From Sympetrum striolatum (Eukaryota > Arthropoda > Insecta > Odonata > Libellulidae), in NCBI GenBank assembly GCA_947579665.1, contig CANPUZ010000058.1, positions 682,001 to 746,000 of the forward strand: a stretch of DNA of 64,000 bases. Reading direction: 5' to 3'. Shown here in pieces: positions 55,170 through 64,000 of this stretch. A model generated the notes under the pieces. That model was given only the letters and a program-made list of their open reading frames with translations, was not told where the DNA came from and did no database searches. Numbering within the stretch: the first letter of the stretch is position 1; each line of letters opens with the position of its first letter. A program made the position numbers and the translations under genes.

Positions 55170-55425
55170 TTATCGATGCCGGCGCCATGTTCTGACGGAT
55201 CGGAATGGAGCGGTGGCGCCGCCGTCCCTAATTGGCGGCGGAACGGGGAACTAAAAAGGTGGAGATGACAAGACGTAATATCGTTTCTTTTTTTTTGGAA
55301 GATGACCGCACAGGGCGACGGCGATGAGGGGCGGACAAAGGCGCCCGGGGCGGGTTCTCAAAGCGGAAAGCGTACGGTCCTTCCCTTAATAATTCAATCG
55401 GAAGGCGCGGGGGTTGCTTACGAGT
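55170..55425. promoter_or_regulatory. GC-rich CpG-rich island
   Basis: GCGGTGGCGCCGCCGTCCCT, TTGGCGGCGGAACGGGGAAC and GCGCCCGGGGCGGGTTCTC stand out from the AT-rich surroundings. GCCGGCGCCATGTT (55178-55191) contains a GGCGCCAT word. No repeat match and no convincing ORF. Confidence 0.35.
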
Positions 55426-55489
55426 TTTACTAGCACAACAATGGGGAAGAAAATGTGATGTTTTTCGGAATAAAAGGATTTTATTAATA

Positions 55490-55562
55490 TGCTAGTAAAA
55501 GTTGCTTGCATTCTGCATATTGATGATACAAATTTAGAGCCTAAATCGTATCGAGAAGTCCC
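55490..55562 (-). repeat. Family B 3'-terminal fragment
   Basis: GCTAGTAAAAGTTGCTTGCA, TTCTGCATATTGATGA and ATCGTATCGAGAAG correspond to the 3' end of family B (with CTAG in place of CTCG). Only about 70 bp remain, joined to a family C copy. Confidence 0.6.
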
Positions 55563-55564
55563 GC

Positions 55565-56065
55565 AAAAAAAGTCTGCTGTGGCCAACACATGACTTTCTC
55601 CGTATTTATTGAAAACAGAAGCCAATGCCGGTAATATATAAATAACTCCAAAACAATGAGTGTTACAGGAAAATGTTTAATACAAAAGTTGTAGTAGAGT
55701 ACATTATCTATAACTTTTGTATGTAATTGTATATACCTATATTGCATTCTGACAGTGATATTCAAGAAACGAAATTTTGTTCCGGATAAACCGAAACTTC
55801 CGGTTGAGCGATATTCACCAAAAACTAACCAACTCTTGGGATTGTTAGGAAAATACTAAATATGAAGTTTGTAAATGATCGGATCATTACTTTTTAAGAT
55901 AGAGCGCCCACAAACTTTTTTACCACACACAGACATGCTCGGGAAAATAGCGAAAACGTGTTCTATGGGCCCCGAAAGATATATTTCCGTTGAAATCTGG
56001 AGGTCGAATTTTTTTGCGAACAAAATACTTTCTCTATACTACGTACTATGGGGAGAAAGTGAAAA
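55565..56065 (-). repeat. Family C interspersed repeat, one internal unit
   Basis: GGCCAACACATGACTTTCTC, CCAATGCCGGTAATATA, one internal unit (GCATTCTGACAGTGATAT about 55745), ACTTCCGGTTGAGCGATATT, GATAGAGCGCCCACAAAC and CTATACTACGTACTATGGGG. Confidence 0.85.
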
Positions 56066-56079
56066 TGAATTGAAATATT

Positions 56080-56245
56080 CTTAAAGAACCGAGGACGAAA
56101 GGACAACATTTTTTACGATAGAAACACTCTCGTATTTGAATGCAACGTTGCGTTAAAATTTCAAGTCAATCGAAGGAGTATTTTTCGATTTATGCGGCCA
56201 CAGACATACGCATGCTGTATTTTTATACATAATATTGCTCGTCTT
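56080..56245 (-). repeat. Family U repeat
   Basis: Inverted relative to 19905-20035: AACCGAGGACGAAAGGAC, GATAGAAACACTCTCGTATT and GAATGCAACGTTGCGTTA. The GAACCGAGGAC start is again a reverse T-arm-like box. Confidence 0.6.
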
Positions 56246-56259
56246 GTAACTTATTATCG

Positions 56260-56720
56260 TACGCACAAATCGGAGCGTGCATTATGGGGGGTAATAAGGT
56301 GTAACAGCCGAACGGTTAGTTACTTAAGAAGGCGTATATCTCATTTGTAAAATCCTCCTCCCGGTCGGCAGGCGAGAGAGTGTGTACATATATAATGCTC
56401 TCCGGCGGCGGTAGCTTCGAAAAGGCAGACCCTCGTCAGGGGAGTGACAACTGACCGCATCCTTCTCCGGGAGTGACCACTCGGGCCAGTGTAAATCACC
56501 TTTCGAAATTCGCCGACTCAAAGACCGTTCCCCGGGTCTTGTTTCCGAAGACTTCGGTCTTTTGTGCCCTCAAACGCGCGCCTTGGATTTCCGACGCCTT
56601 CTGCGAAACCGTTCACAGTTCATTATGTTGAGATGCATAAGTGCATGGAGTTTCGTCTCCTCACTAGGCAACCGCCTCGAGCAATGTTTCCGCGGACGTC
56701 TTTGAAAATTCCGATATTTC
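56260..56720. other. Low-repeat GC-rich segment
   Basis: Contains GGAGTGACAACTGACC and GGAGTGACCACTCGGG, plus a CCGAAGACTTCGG palindrome at about 56547. No ORF with a domain and no repeat match. Possibly regulatory or unannotated exon sequence. Confidence 0.3.
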
Positions 56721-56851
56721 AATGATCCGACTTATTTTACTATCAAAAAAACGAAACGGAATCAGGCGTAACTTTGTGGTAGTTATTAATAATATCAAAA
56801 TGCATATTGAGAAATGTGGTCTAGTTAAAGTTTTCTCAATATGGATTTTGA

Positions 56852-57875
56852 TATCTTACTATCCTTGAATATGCATCCACAATCTGGTCACCATATTATA
56901 CTAGACATTCGAAATTAATTAAAAGAGTACAACATGAATTTCTTAGACTCATTAACTATAAGCAGGGTAATGCTACCTCGGTCTATCCGATAATGACCGT
57001 AAGTTTAGAGAAATAGATGCTAGGACGAATCGTTTTGAAAATCCATTCTTTCCGCGAACTATACGCGACAGTAACCGAATGAGGAAGTAGTTTAGATTCA
57101 ACTGGTGTTTACACCCCCTGCCACACGCCGAAAGGCGGCTTGCAGGGTATTAATGTAGATGTAATGATGTGCGAAATATATCATATGAAGACAACAAGAG
57201 CTAAGACTTTTTCCTCATCGCCGTATATTATCCGAATTATTGCACAACCTACTCCACGATAAAATGGACTGTCCATCAATTTTAGAACTCCGTGTGGCAT
57301 CCCATGTTACCAGAAGTCAAGACCTATTCACTATACCTGTTTCGGAAACTAATTACTCTTATAATGCACCCCTCAATAGGCTACATCGATCAGCAAATTC
57401 CTTAAAAATATAGACATATTCCACACTAGTTTACATACAATTAAAACTCTAAGCCACATTGAATACTAAACATAATTTAAAAAAGAATTATTCATCACTA
57501 ACCTTTAAATAATGCATAAAATATGTTATTGTATCATTCATATGTATTTTTTATAATTTATATCATATATGTTAAAATTTATTTGGCATTCTGTTTCTAT
57601 TATGTTTATATAAGCTTTTAATAATTATTCTCTTCGCAAATGCTGTTCATTTTCATTATTTGTAGCATTCCATTCGTAAATTTTATTATTTATAACGATT
57701 TTAGGGGTGTTTATGCTTAAAATCCAATAATTTGTGATATTAATTTACGTATTTATGATATTTTATACTTATAAAATCCTATTGTTTATTGTATTTTATA
57801 CTTTTAAATTCTGCTGTGTGATATTGGTGCTATGACATTTTTTGCAACGAAAAGGGTACATACCGTTGAATAAAT

Positions 57876-57880
<5 letters not shown>
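56852..57880 (+). pseudogene. Nested LINE C-terminal remains with 3' ends
   Basis: Outer element: 56852-57000 encodes the C-terminal region typical of CR1/Jockey-like LINEs (LEYASTIWSPYYTR, RVQHEFLRLI). Reading resumes from 57189 to a stop at 57411 with LSELLHNLLHDKMDCPSIL, VTRSQDLFTIP and TNYSYNAPL. Between them sits the 3' end of a second LINE (56989-57090 in another frame, RFENPFFPRTIRDSN then a stop, followed by the stem-loop 57116-57147 and TATTAATGTAG). Downstream is AT-rich 3' UTR ending TTGAATAAATAGA before (TA)n at about 57880. No active ORF remains. Confidence 0.8.
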
Positions 57881-57922
<42 letters not shown>

Positions 57923-57924
57923 AT
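57880..57924. repeat. (TA)n(CA)n microsatellite
   Basis: A long TA run followed by a short CA run at the end of the LINE remnant. Confidence 0.95.
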
Positions 57925-57929
57925 AATCA

Positions 57930-58020
57930 CCGATAAGTATAAGTGTGTATGACGAAAAACCTCTTTCCGAAATTCAAAATCTCAAGTCGATATGAAGTTG
58001 TGAGTTTGGTCACCCTTGGT
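57930..58020 (+). repeat. Family O terminal fragment
   Basis: GACGAAAAACCTCTTTCCGA, AATTCAAAATCTCAAGTCGA and GAAGTTGTGA match the left end of the O elements at 17.2 and 31.6 kb. Only about 80 bp is present. Confidence 0.55.
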
Positions 58021-58350
58021 TACCCGTAATCTTTTTTATGATATCAACTTCGGAATCCGGGAATTTATTCGATTTCCTTGTCTTTTACTGATTTCTGATT
58101 TAATCCATCATGCAATGCTACTGTGAAACATCCGGTGTCGGAGCAGCTATAACTTTCGGATCTGTCTTTCAAACTGTTCCTCCTGCATGACAATTAGTGC
58201 TTAGATATAATGCCAAGTTGATGATCGAGGTTCACCGAGGAAAAGAGAGCTAAGTTGACTGTATTAGGGTGGATGGAGCAGGTGGATGAGTCCTCCTACT
58301 TGGGAAGTACTCTTTTCTTTGGAAGATGCAAAGATGAGGTTTATTAAAGA
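58021..58350. other. Unmatched spacer
   Basis: No coding, RNA or repeat signal was recognised. Confidence 0.35.
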
Positions 58351-58351
58351 A

Positions 58352-58474
58352 TAGGATTGCAGACATTTTTTCTTTTTAAGAATTAAATCAGAAATAATGG
58401 TCGTACGAAATCGAGACGAACACCAAAAGAACGGAAATTGAACAAAGATTCTTATTTCGGTCGTGGAATATTGT
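58352..58474 (-). repeat. Family A fragment
   Basis: GATTGCAGACATTTTTTC, GGTCGTACGAAATCGAGACG and ATTTCGGTCGTGGAATATTG; both ends are missing. It faces the full A' copy that follows, in inverted orientation. Confidence 0.75.
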
Positions 58475-58644
58475 CTTAATTGGTATTATTCCTACCAACT
58501 TGTATTCTAGTTGAATTATTCTATACTAGTGAATAACTATTGAACAATAATTATTTGCCAAAAATATGAATAATTCTGATATGAAATTGGAGTTTTTATT
58601 ATAAATTATCATTTCAATGCATTTAAACTCTGAAAATAAATCAG

Positions 58645-59090
58645 TTTAGTTCAACAATCACCTTCGTCGTTAGGGAATTGTTTACGCCCACGAAATCACA
58701 CGAATTTTTCGTCTTTTTTGTCTTTTTTCTCTCAATTTCGACTCCAATACCATATTCCACGACCAAAATAAAAATCTTTATTCAATTTCCTTTCTTTTGG
58801 TGTTCATCTCGATTTCGTACGAGCATTATTTCCTATTTAATTCTGCAAAAGAAAAAATGTCTGCAATCGATCAAAACGAACCCCACGTGCATTTCTTATG
58901 AGAGAAACGATTCGAGGCGTCCAGAGTCGAACCAAGGATACTTTAGAGGAACGAATATCAATACGTAATGCTCCAATGGACCTTTAATGACTCCCAGACG
59001 TGCGTAATCCAATCCTATGTCGGGAAGTGCATGAAATTCATGATCGAAAAGTTCTCCCATGCATTTCATACTGACATCGGATTAATAAAT
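58645..59090 (+). repeat. Family A' repeat
   Basis: TTCAACAATCACCTTCGTCG, TTTCCTTTCTTTTGGTGTTC, GTGCATTTCTTATGAGAGAA, the reverse box GAGTCGAACCAAGGATAC (about 58925), then the module ending CCTATGTCGGGAAGTGCATG. Very close to 23463-23925. Confidence 0.8.
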
Positions 59091-59289
59091 GCGTAATCAA
59101 CGGTGATTATCAAATAAGATCACAATTGGAAATCTGCCGATTGTAGATTCCCAAAATTCCTGCAGAATGTCAGAGAGTATATTTCTAGTATTGTACGGAA
59201 AAAGGTAGGGGTATTTTGCCTGTAATTCGTCTTGGGATCGCAAGATATTCCACTAAACCGACTTTTCGGTGAATTCGTGTATCTATTTC

Positions 59290-60000
59290 GTATAATTCCT
59301 TCTCCGGATTCATCCATAAGTATATATATAGATAGATAGGATACTAATTCACAGGCTAAACCAAAAGCGTCATTGACTTGAAAGTTTTACTGCGTATAGG
59401 CCCTGACGTGAAACCCCCAGGGAACAAGGCGACTTTGAACCTCAGTGTCATGGGCTCGATGCCAGAAGGCCCCAAATTCCCGATTTTTTCGATCTAAATG
59501 TATTGCTCTGATTTTCGGGAATTTCTAAAAAATACTTCCCGGATAGGTAGAGAATCAAAACTCAAGGAGCCTATATATGTGGTCATGATCTATCATAAAC
59601 ATTAATGACTTTTACAGAAAATACCCTGGGTTCGATGCTGGGACGATGCAAATATCTCTTATTTAAAATACATTGGCGTAGTTTTTCATTTTTTTATATA
59701 CTTATCGAAATGATAGGAAGTTATTGCATAGTTAGAAGATGTATTTTAAGACTCGGTTTAAGAAAAAAAATAGATACTACCTTGCTCTTCCTGGGTTCGA
59801 TGCCAGAGCACATTACAATTTTTCACATAAGGAATATAAGGGAAAAGTAGGACATCGTTTGAGGCAGTTGCAGCCAATATTTCAGCTTGAATTTTCACAC
59901 ACAGTTAGAGATGGTGATCTTCTATTGTGCTGCGTAGGAGGTATCACCAGGAAGACCCGGGTTCGATGCCGGACGGTTAATGCATCTCCCATTTAAAACA
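59290..60000 (+). repeat. Family B element 9: four T-arm-like modules, 3' truncated
   Basis: CTTCTCCGGATTCATCCATA, a GATA run and GGATACTAATTCACAGGCTA, then T-arm-like boxes at 59453 (GGCTCGATGCC), 59629, 59794 and 59960 (spacings 176, 165, 166). It leaves the family after the fourth module without the terminal hairpin. Confidence 0.85.
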
Positions 60001-60334
60001 TATTGGTTGAATTTTCATAATTCTTTTGGAGACTTTGCCGTGAAGATAGACGATTGACACTTTGCATGTGTATGTGTATTTATATTATGCTATAGAACAA
60101 ACCGTTCCCTAAAGAAACAAATTTATGAGCAGCCGAGATTTGAAGCAGCGACCCAACAGGTTATTTTGATACGAAGAAAGTGATATTATTTCAAAAGAGA
60201 TATTTCACTTATTATCATTACTCAAAATTAAACCATTTGCTTGCATCTTAATCGTATAAATGCATTCGCAACTGTGATTATTATACGAGATTCCATTGGA
60301 GTAATTACTATTTATGGAGTATTAACTATTCTTG
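60001..60334. other. Unmatched spacer
   Basis: No coding, RNA or repeat signal was recognised. Confidence 0.35.
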
Positions 60335-61010
60335 TCTCATTCCGGATATTTGACGAGCTTTTACTAAGCGTCCTCCTGTTCGTGCTAATTTAATGCTGAT
60401 AATTGACAAAGTTAGTTAATTCAAGCGAATATTCTGTTTCTCTACTATTTTCATGTGTATAATTTTTATTTTTTTACTGTTGACACATTTCCTGTCTTTG
60501 CATTTTAAACTCACGTCTCATTTACATTAAACTCCCGATTATCCGACATCCGCTTTATCCGAACAAACTTTTCCGAATGCACCCGCCGAATACCATCGCG
60601 ACCCATTACTTATTTGCTCGAGACTCTTCTTTAATAAACTCCTGTTCTTTCCCGCTGACAAATAAGGCGGATTTTTTCTGCAATAACGCAAAATAGCTTT
60701 GTTATTCATCATTTAAAAACTTCAAGTTTTCAATCATACTTTGCAAAAGCATACTTTGGCGCCTTTTTAACACGTCAACACAAATTTATCGGTCAAAAAC
60801 ACGCTCATTCACAACCACATCAATAGCATTCTACGTTTTACGGTCATAATTCGCGGTATTGACGCGATTCGGGGTGTATCACTTCGGGACTTCGGTTTAT
60901 CCGGAATTTTCCTTATCCGGCCGCCGTCCCGATCATTTCCGATGAACGGGAGTATTTGTGAGATACTGATTTTCATGTAAACATGTCATCACATGTTCAT
61001 TCTTGATAAC
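60335..61010 (+). repeat. Family T repeat, split by a Tigger-like MITE
   Basis: 60335-60524 and 60956-61010 align (inverted) with the uninterrupted copy at 26776-27020. The interrupting segment is annotated separately. Confidence 0.65.
60525..60955 (+). mobile_element. pogo/Tigger-like MITE
   Basis: The left end AACTCCCGATTATCCGACAT is inverted at the right end (plus strand GATGAACGGGAG near 60941-60952), with sub-terminal TTTATCCGAAC on the left and TTTATCCGGAA and CTTATCCGG on the right. CTCGATTATCCG-type ends are characteristic of pogo/Tigger elements. Length about 430 bp with no ORF, so non-autonomous. TA flanks are plausible but the exact boundary is uncertain. Confidence 0.65.
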
Positions 61011-61450
61011 CTCTATCGATTTTTCTTCTTTTTACAACTCTTTTAAGCTATTTTCATCATCAAATTTAGATATCTGTTAGTTTCGCAGGTATTTCACGAG
61101 TGTGAAATATAAAAATCGTGTGGAAAGTGTTATTATTAATTAGCAATTGAGTGGAAATTGAGTGTGAAATACAACAATTATTACTCAATTGTTATTATCA
61201 ATTAGATAACAATTGAGTGGAAAGTGTAATTATTAATTTTAAAATTGAGTGTGAAATACAACAATCATTACTCGATTGTTATTATCAATTAGATAACAAT
61301 TGAGTGGAAAGTGTAATTATTAATTATAAAATTGAGTGTGAAATATTGAAATTGAGTTTGAAATATAACACTTATTATACGATTGTTTCTTGTCTTTTAT
61401 AACTTTTAACCTACTTTCATCATCAAATTTAGCTATCTATCCTTCGCAGG
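61011..61450 (+). repeat. Tandem repeat block (87-bp unit) between direct repeats
   Basis: CAATTGAGTGGAAAGTGTAA recurs at about 61210 and 61297 (87-bp period) with a diverged third unit near 61144. Flanking direct repeats share TTTTCATCATCAAATTTAG and TTCGCAGGT (about 61050-61095 and 61418-61455). Confidence 0.75.
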
Positions 61451-61454
61451 TCTT

Positions 61455-61690
61455 TCCCCTTCCTGTGAGTGTTTTCCTGCAGCGGAAATTTTTCCTAAGC
61501 TCTTAGCTTAGGTTTTTTTCAATCCGCATAGTATAGTTTTCTTCTTTTGCTATCTTTTTCCATTCATATTTCATACGACGAAGGGTTAGATCTAAGAAGG
61601 GACTTCCTAGTCTCAATCTCGACTTATATAGTCCTTTTAATATTATTATCATCAATATTATGTATTAATTGCTTTTTGCACTATAAAAAT
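61455..61690 (+). repeat. Family N: LINE/SINE-type 3' end
   Basis: GAGTGTTTTCCTGCAGCGGA, CTCTTAGCTTAGGTTTTTTT, then GGGACTTCCTAGTCTCAATC and a TAATATTATTATCATCAATATT tail-like run. It matches the right arm of the 45.5-46.8 kb palindrome and the tail of the SINE at 49.4 kb. Confidence 0.65.
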
Positions 61691-61740
61691 CAGATAATAT
61701 CTTATTTTCGCCTTCACAAAAATATTAGAGCATGGCTATA

Positions 61741-62340
61741 AAGGGTGTCCCAAAAGGTTTTCATGATCCGAAGAACTGGGCTAGCGAAATCACTCGTTTA
61801 ATTAATGTTTTTATTCGTATTTTATGACAAATCTTGACTTTCAGGCCATTTTTGGTCTTAGTTACGTTAATAATACAGATAAAGGATTCATTACTTTCTC
61901 TAGAATAGCTGAATAGTTGATTCACACAAAATAGCGTTTTTACGCACTCAAACACCTTTTTCTGCGGTGCTGGTTCTTTAAAGTCGATATCATAGCAACT
62001 GTTTTTATGGACGCCATGGAAACCAGCAACAATGGCTTATTATAACGGTTGCTATGGCGACTATTGTTGGTGGTTGCTATACCACAGGTAGCAACTATTG
62101 CTATGACACCACCAAAGATCCAATTTGAGCGAGTTGTCTCCTTATGAAGTCTATCAGAAAGTAGGAAAAGTAATTAAGCTCGATTTTCGGAACCGATTTC
62201 CCCGACGTAAATTAAAATAGAAACAAAAGAGAGTTTTAAGAGGAACGGTCCAATTAGACTCCGGCCCCTGACAAAAAAGAAAACCAGTTATTAAAACTCC
62301 TTTCTCACGGTTCGGCTTTTATTTATTAGTTCTTCATAAA
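61741..62340. other. Low-repeat region with a cluster of X-box-type motifs
   Basis: GGTTGCTATGGCGAC contains a perfect RFX X-box (62048-62061). CATAGCAACTG, GACGCCATGGAAACC and GGTTGCTATACCACAGG lie within 100 bp of it. The segment starts with GGGTGTCCCAAAAGG, resembling some transposon ends. No repeat family match. Confidence 0.4.
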
Positions 62341-62570
62341 CGTGGTAGATACTTATATATATGGGGTCGTAGATGAGCCCAGTCTGGCGAGGAGGCGCCG
62401 GTGGCTAATTTGGGGCCGGGGAATTGGCGCCCGATCGGAGATGAGGGCCCGATCTTTTGGGGCCTATAATTATGGGTTAGCGGCGGAAATATATTTGTGA
62501 GTGGCAGACCGACTGCCGGCCGAGACGTGGGTTCCAGCGACGGTGCCCAGATCTTGCGCCATTTTTTTAA
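62341..62570. promoter_or_regulatory. GC-rich island
   Basis: GGAGGCGCCGGTGGCTAATT, GGGGCCGGGGAATTGGCGCC and GACTGCCGGCCGAGACG stand out from the AT-rich background. A 131-codon minus ORF (62334-62729) crosses it and runs into the M array, so it is unlikely to be a gene. Candidate promoter-like or regulatory segment. Confidence 0.35.
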
Positions 62571-62574
62571 ATTA

Positions 62575-64000
62575 CTCAGAGGCGAGGTACAGCTGTAGGA
62601 TTTTAGGTGTGTGTAGAAGAAGTCTTCGTCTACGTGTGAGGTGAATTTCGTGGTGAAATGGAGAAAGACTTGGCAAATATGGTGGTAAGTGCGAATTCGT
62701 GAACGTCGATTGTTTAGGATGTCCGACATTGAAAATTTGTACGATTTTTTTTAATGTTTAGAAGAATGTTATGAACTTGTGTTTTTTAGTACACATAGGA
62801 GAATAGTTTATCTATTTCTGACGTAAATTTGATGACGATATGGACAGAAGTTTGGCAGTAATAGTCAAAAACAAGTGTTTGGTTAACTCAAAGGTAAGAA
62901 TGTCCGACATTCAAAACTTTTGTGATTTTTTTTTATATTTAAAAGCAAGTTGCAGCCTTGTATTTTTGAGTATACATAGAAAACCGTTTTATCTACTTGG
63001 AAAGTGAATTTCCTGTCAAAACAAAGGAAGGTTTAGCAAAAATGGTGGTAAACGCGTGTTTGTTCACCTCAATAGCCAAGGATTTCAGACGTGGAAATCG
63101 TATATGATTTTTTTATTACTTTGAAGTAAGTTACAGTTATGTATTTTTGCTTGAGTATAGAAGAACTATCTACATACATCCAGCATAAACTTCATGGTGA
63201 TACAAACGTAATTTTGGTGAAAATAGAGGTAGACGCTAATTAGGCCATGTGCACAGCTAAAGCTGTCCGACATTCGAAAACTTGTGCGATTTTTTATAGC
63301 ACTTAAAAGAAATGTATAGCTGTGTATTTTTGGGTATGTATAGAAGAAATATTTTTCTACGTTTTAAGAGAATTTCGTGATAAAATAGACAGAGGTTTGC
63401 CCAAAATTGTGTTGAGCGTAAATTCGTTCACGTCAATTGGTAAGAATATCCGGGGATGAAAAAAATTGCGATTTTTTTAAATACCAAAAAAGATAAAGCT
63501 GTAATTTTCTTAGCATGAATAGAATGAATGTGTTTCTATGTCCTACATGAATGTCAATTGAATTTGGACATCAATTAAGAAAGGATGGATGCAAACAGTA
63601 AGTTGGTTACGTCATACTTAGAAAAACACCGGCGTTGAAAAATTTCACCATTTTTTATTAAATGCTTGGAAGCAATGTACAGCTGTTAGATTTATTGTGC
63701 GTGTAGGAAAAGTGTTTTTCTATGTCTGACGCGAATTTCGTGATGAAATAGACAAAGGTTTGGCGAAAATGGTGATAAACGCAAATGTATTCACGTAAAT
63801 GGGTGGCGAAGTCCGACTTTGAAAAAGTTTGCGATTTTTTTAAAAATACTTCGAAGCAAGACAAAACTATACGTTTTTGATTGTGCAAATAAGAGATATT
63901 TTTCTAAGTTTATCGTGAATTTCATGCGGATATAATTATAAATCACGCAATAATGGGCACAAACAAAACGTTGCGTACGTCAAATTCGAGAATCTCCGTT
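62575..64000 (+). repeat. Family M tandem array, ~182-bp unit, continues beyond window
   Basis: About eight diverged units. The GTCCGACATTGAAAA..GCGATTTTTTT block recurs near 62721, 62902, 63083, 63264, 63448, 63627 and 63811 (181-184 bp apart), with TACAGCTGT, TTTTTNTACGT, GAATTTCGTGATGAAATAGA and GGTTTGGCNAAAATGGTG between. Runs off the right edge. Confidence 0.85.

Noticed and set aside
62680..62695. Splice donor GTGGTAAGT in family M
   Set aside because: The word falls at a position recurring in M monomers that lack it, with no matching acceptor or exon.

Overview
This window reads as a gene-poor, AT-rich stretch of an animal nuclear genome, most likely an arthropod. The evidence is: no dense ORFs or operons, decayed non-LTR retrotransposons with an arthropod-style reverse transcriptase, a tRNA-derived SINE, pogo/Tigger-like and foldback MITEs, many short tandem arrays, and one assembly gap (200 N, 51873-52072). 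I cannot name the species. No complete host gene was recognised. The best host-gene candidate is a 39-nt microexon with canonical splice sites at 18232-18270, so part of the window may lie inside a large intron. Repeat family names (A to W) are my own local labels.

Layout. 0-6 kb: a GC-rich start, a family C repeat, a low-repeat block with a CTCF-like site (2.94-3.3 kb) and a 177-bp satellite array (family D, 3.3-6.1 kb) that flips orientation near 4.13 kb. 6-13.5 kb: family A repeats, a ~150-bp degenerate array with RFX X-box-like motifs (family F) and a ~190-bp array (family G). 13.6-16.7 kb: three consecutive family B elements made of modules with tRNA T-arm/B-box-like hairpins. 17-22 kb: families O and C, the microexon, the 186-bp array H and a fourth B element. 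22-35 kb: low-repeat GC-rich blocks alternating with A, B, C and O copies, a foldback MITE and a 20-bp minisatellite. 35.8-36.6 kb: a broken LINE reverse transcriptase. 36.8-45 kb: families P, L (190-bp higher-order array), W and Q and a LINE 3' end. 45.5-46.8 kb: a 1.25-kb palindrome. 47.5-52 kb: B elements, one carrying a SINE and a TTAA-flanked insertion. 52-57.9 kb: C, A, GC-rich blocks and nested LINE C-terminal remains. 58-64 kb: A, B, a Tigger-like MITE, minisatellites and a 182-bp array (M) running off the end.

Two themes stand out. First, at least four repeat families without other obvious similarity (A, B, G, H), plus scattered sites, carry the same T-arm/B-box-like motif, GGTTCGANNCC inside a short hairpin; in B the module spacings of about 176, 171 and 166 bp recur from copy to copy. 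Second, many families, whatever their sequence, have monomers of about 145-190 bp. Together they suggest a genome whose dispersed elements are built from nucleosome-length modules, several with an orphan Pol III/TFIIIC-like box. The periodicity is visible in the sequence; any function is inference.
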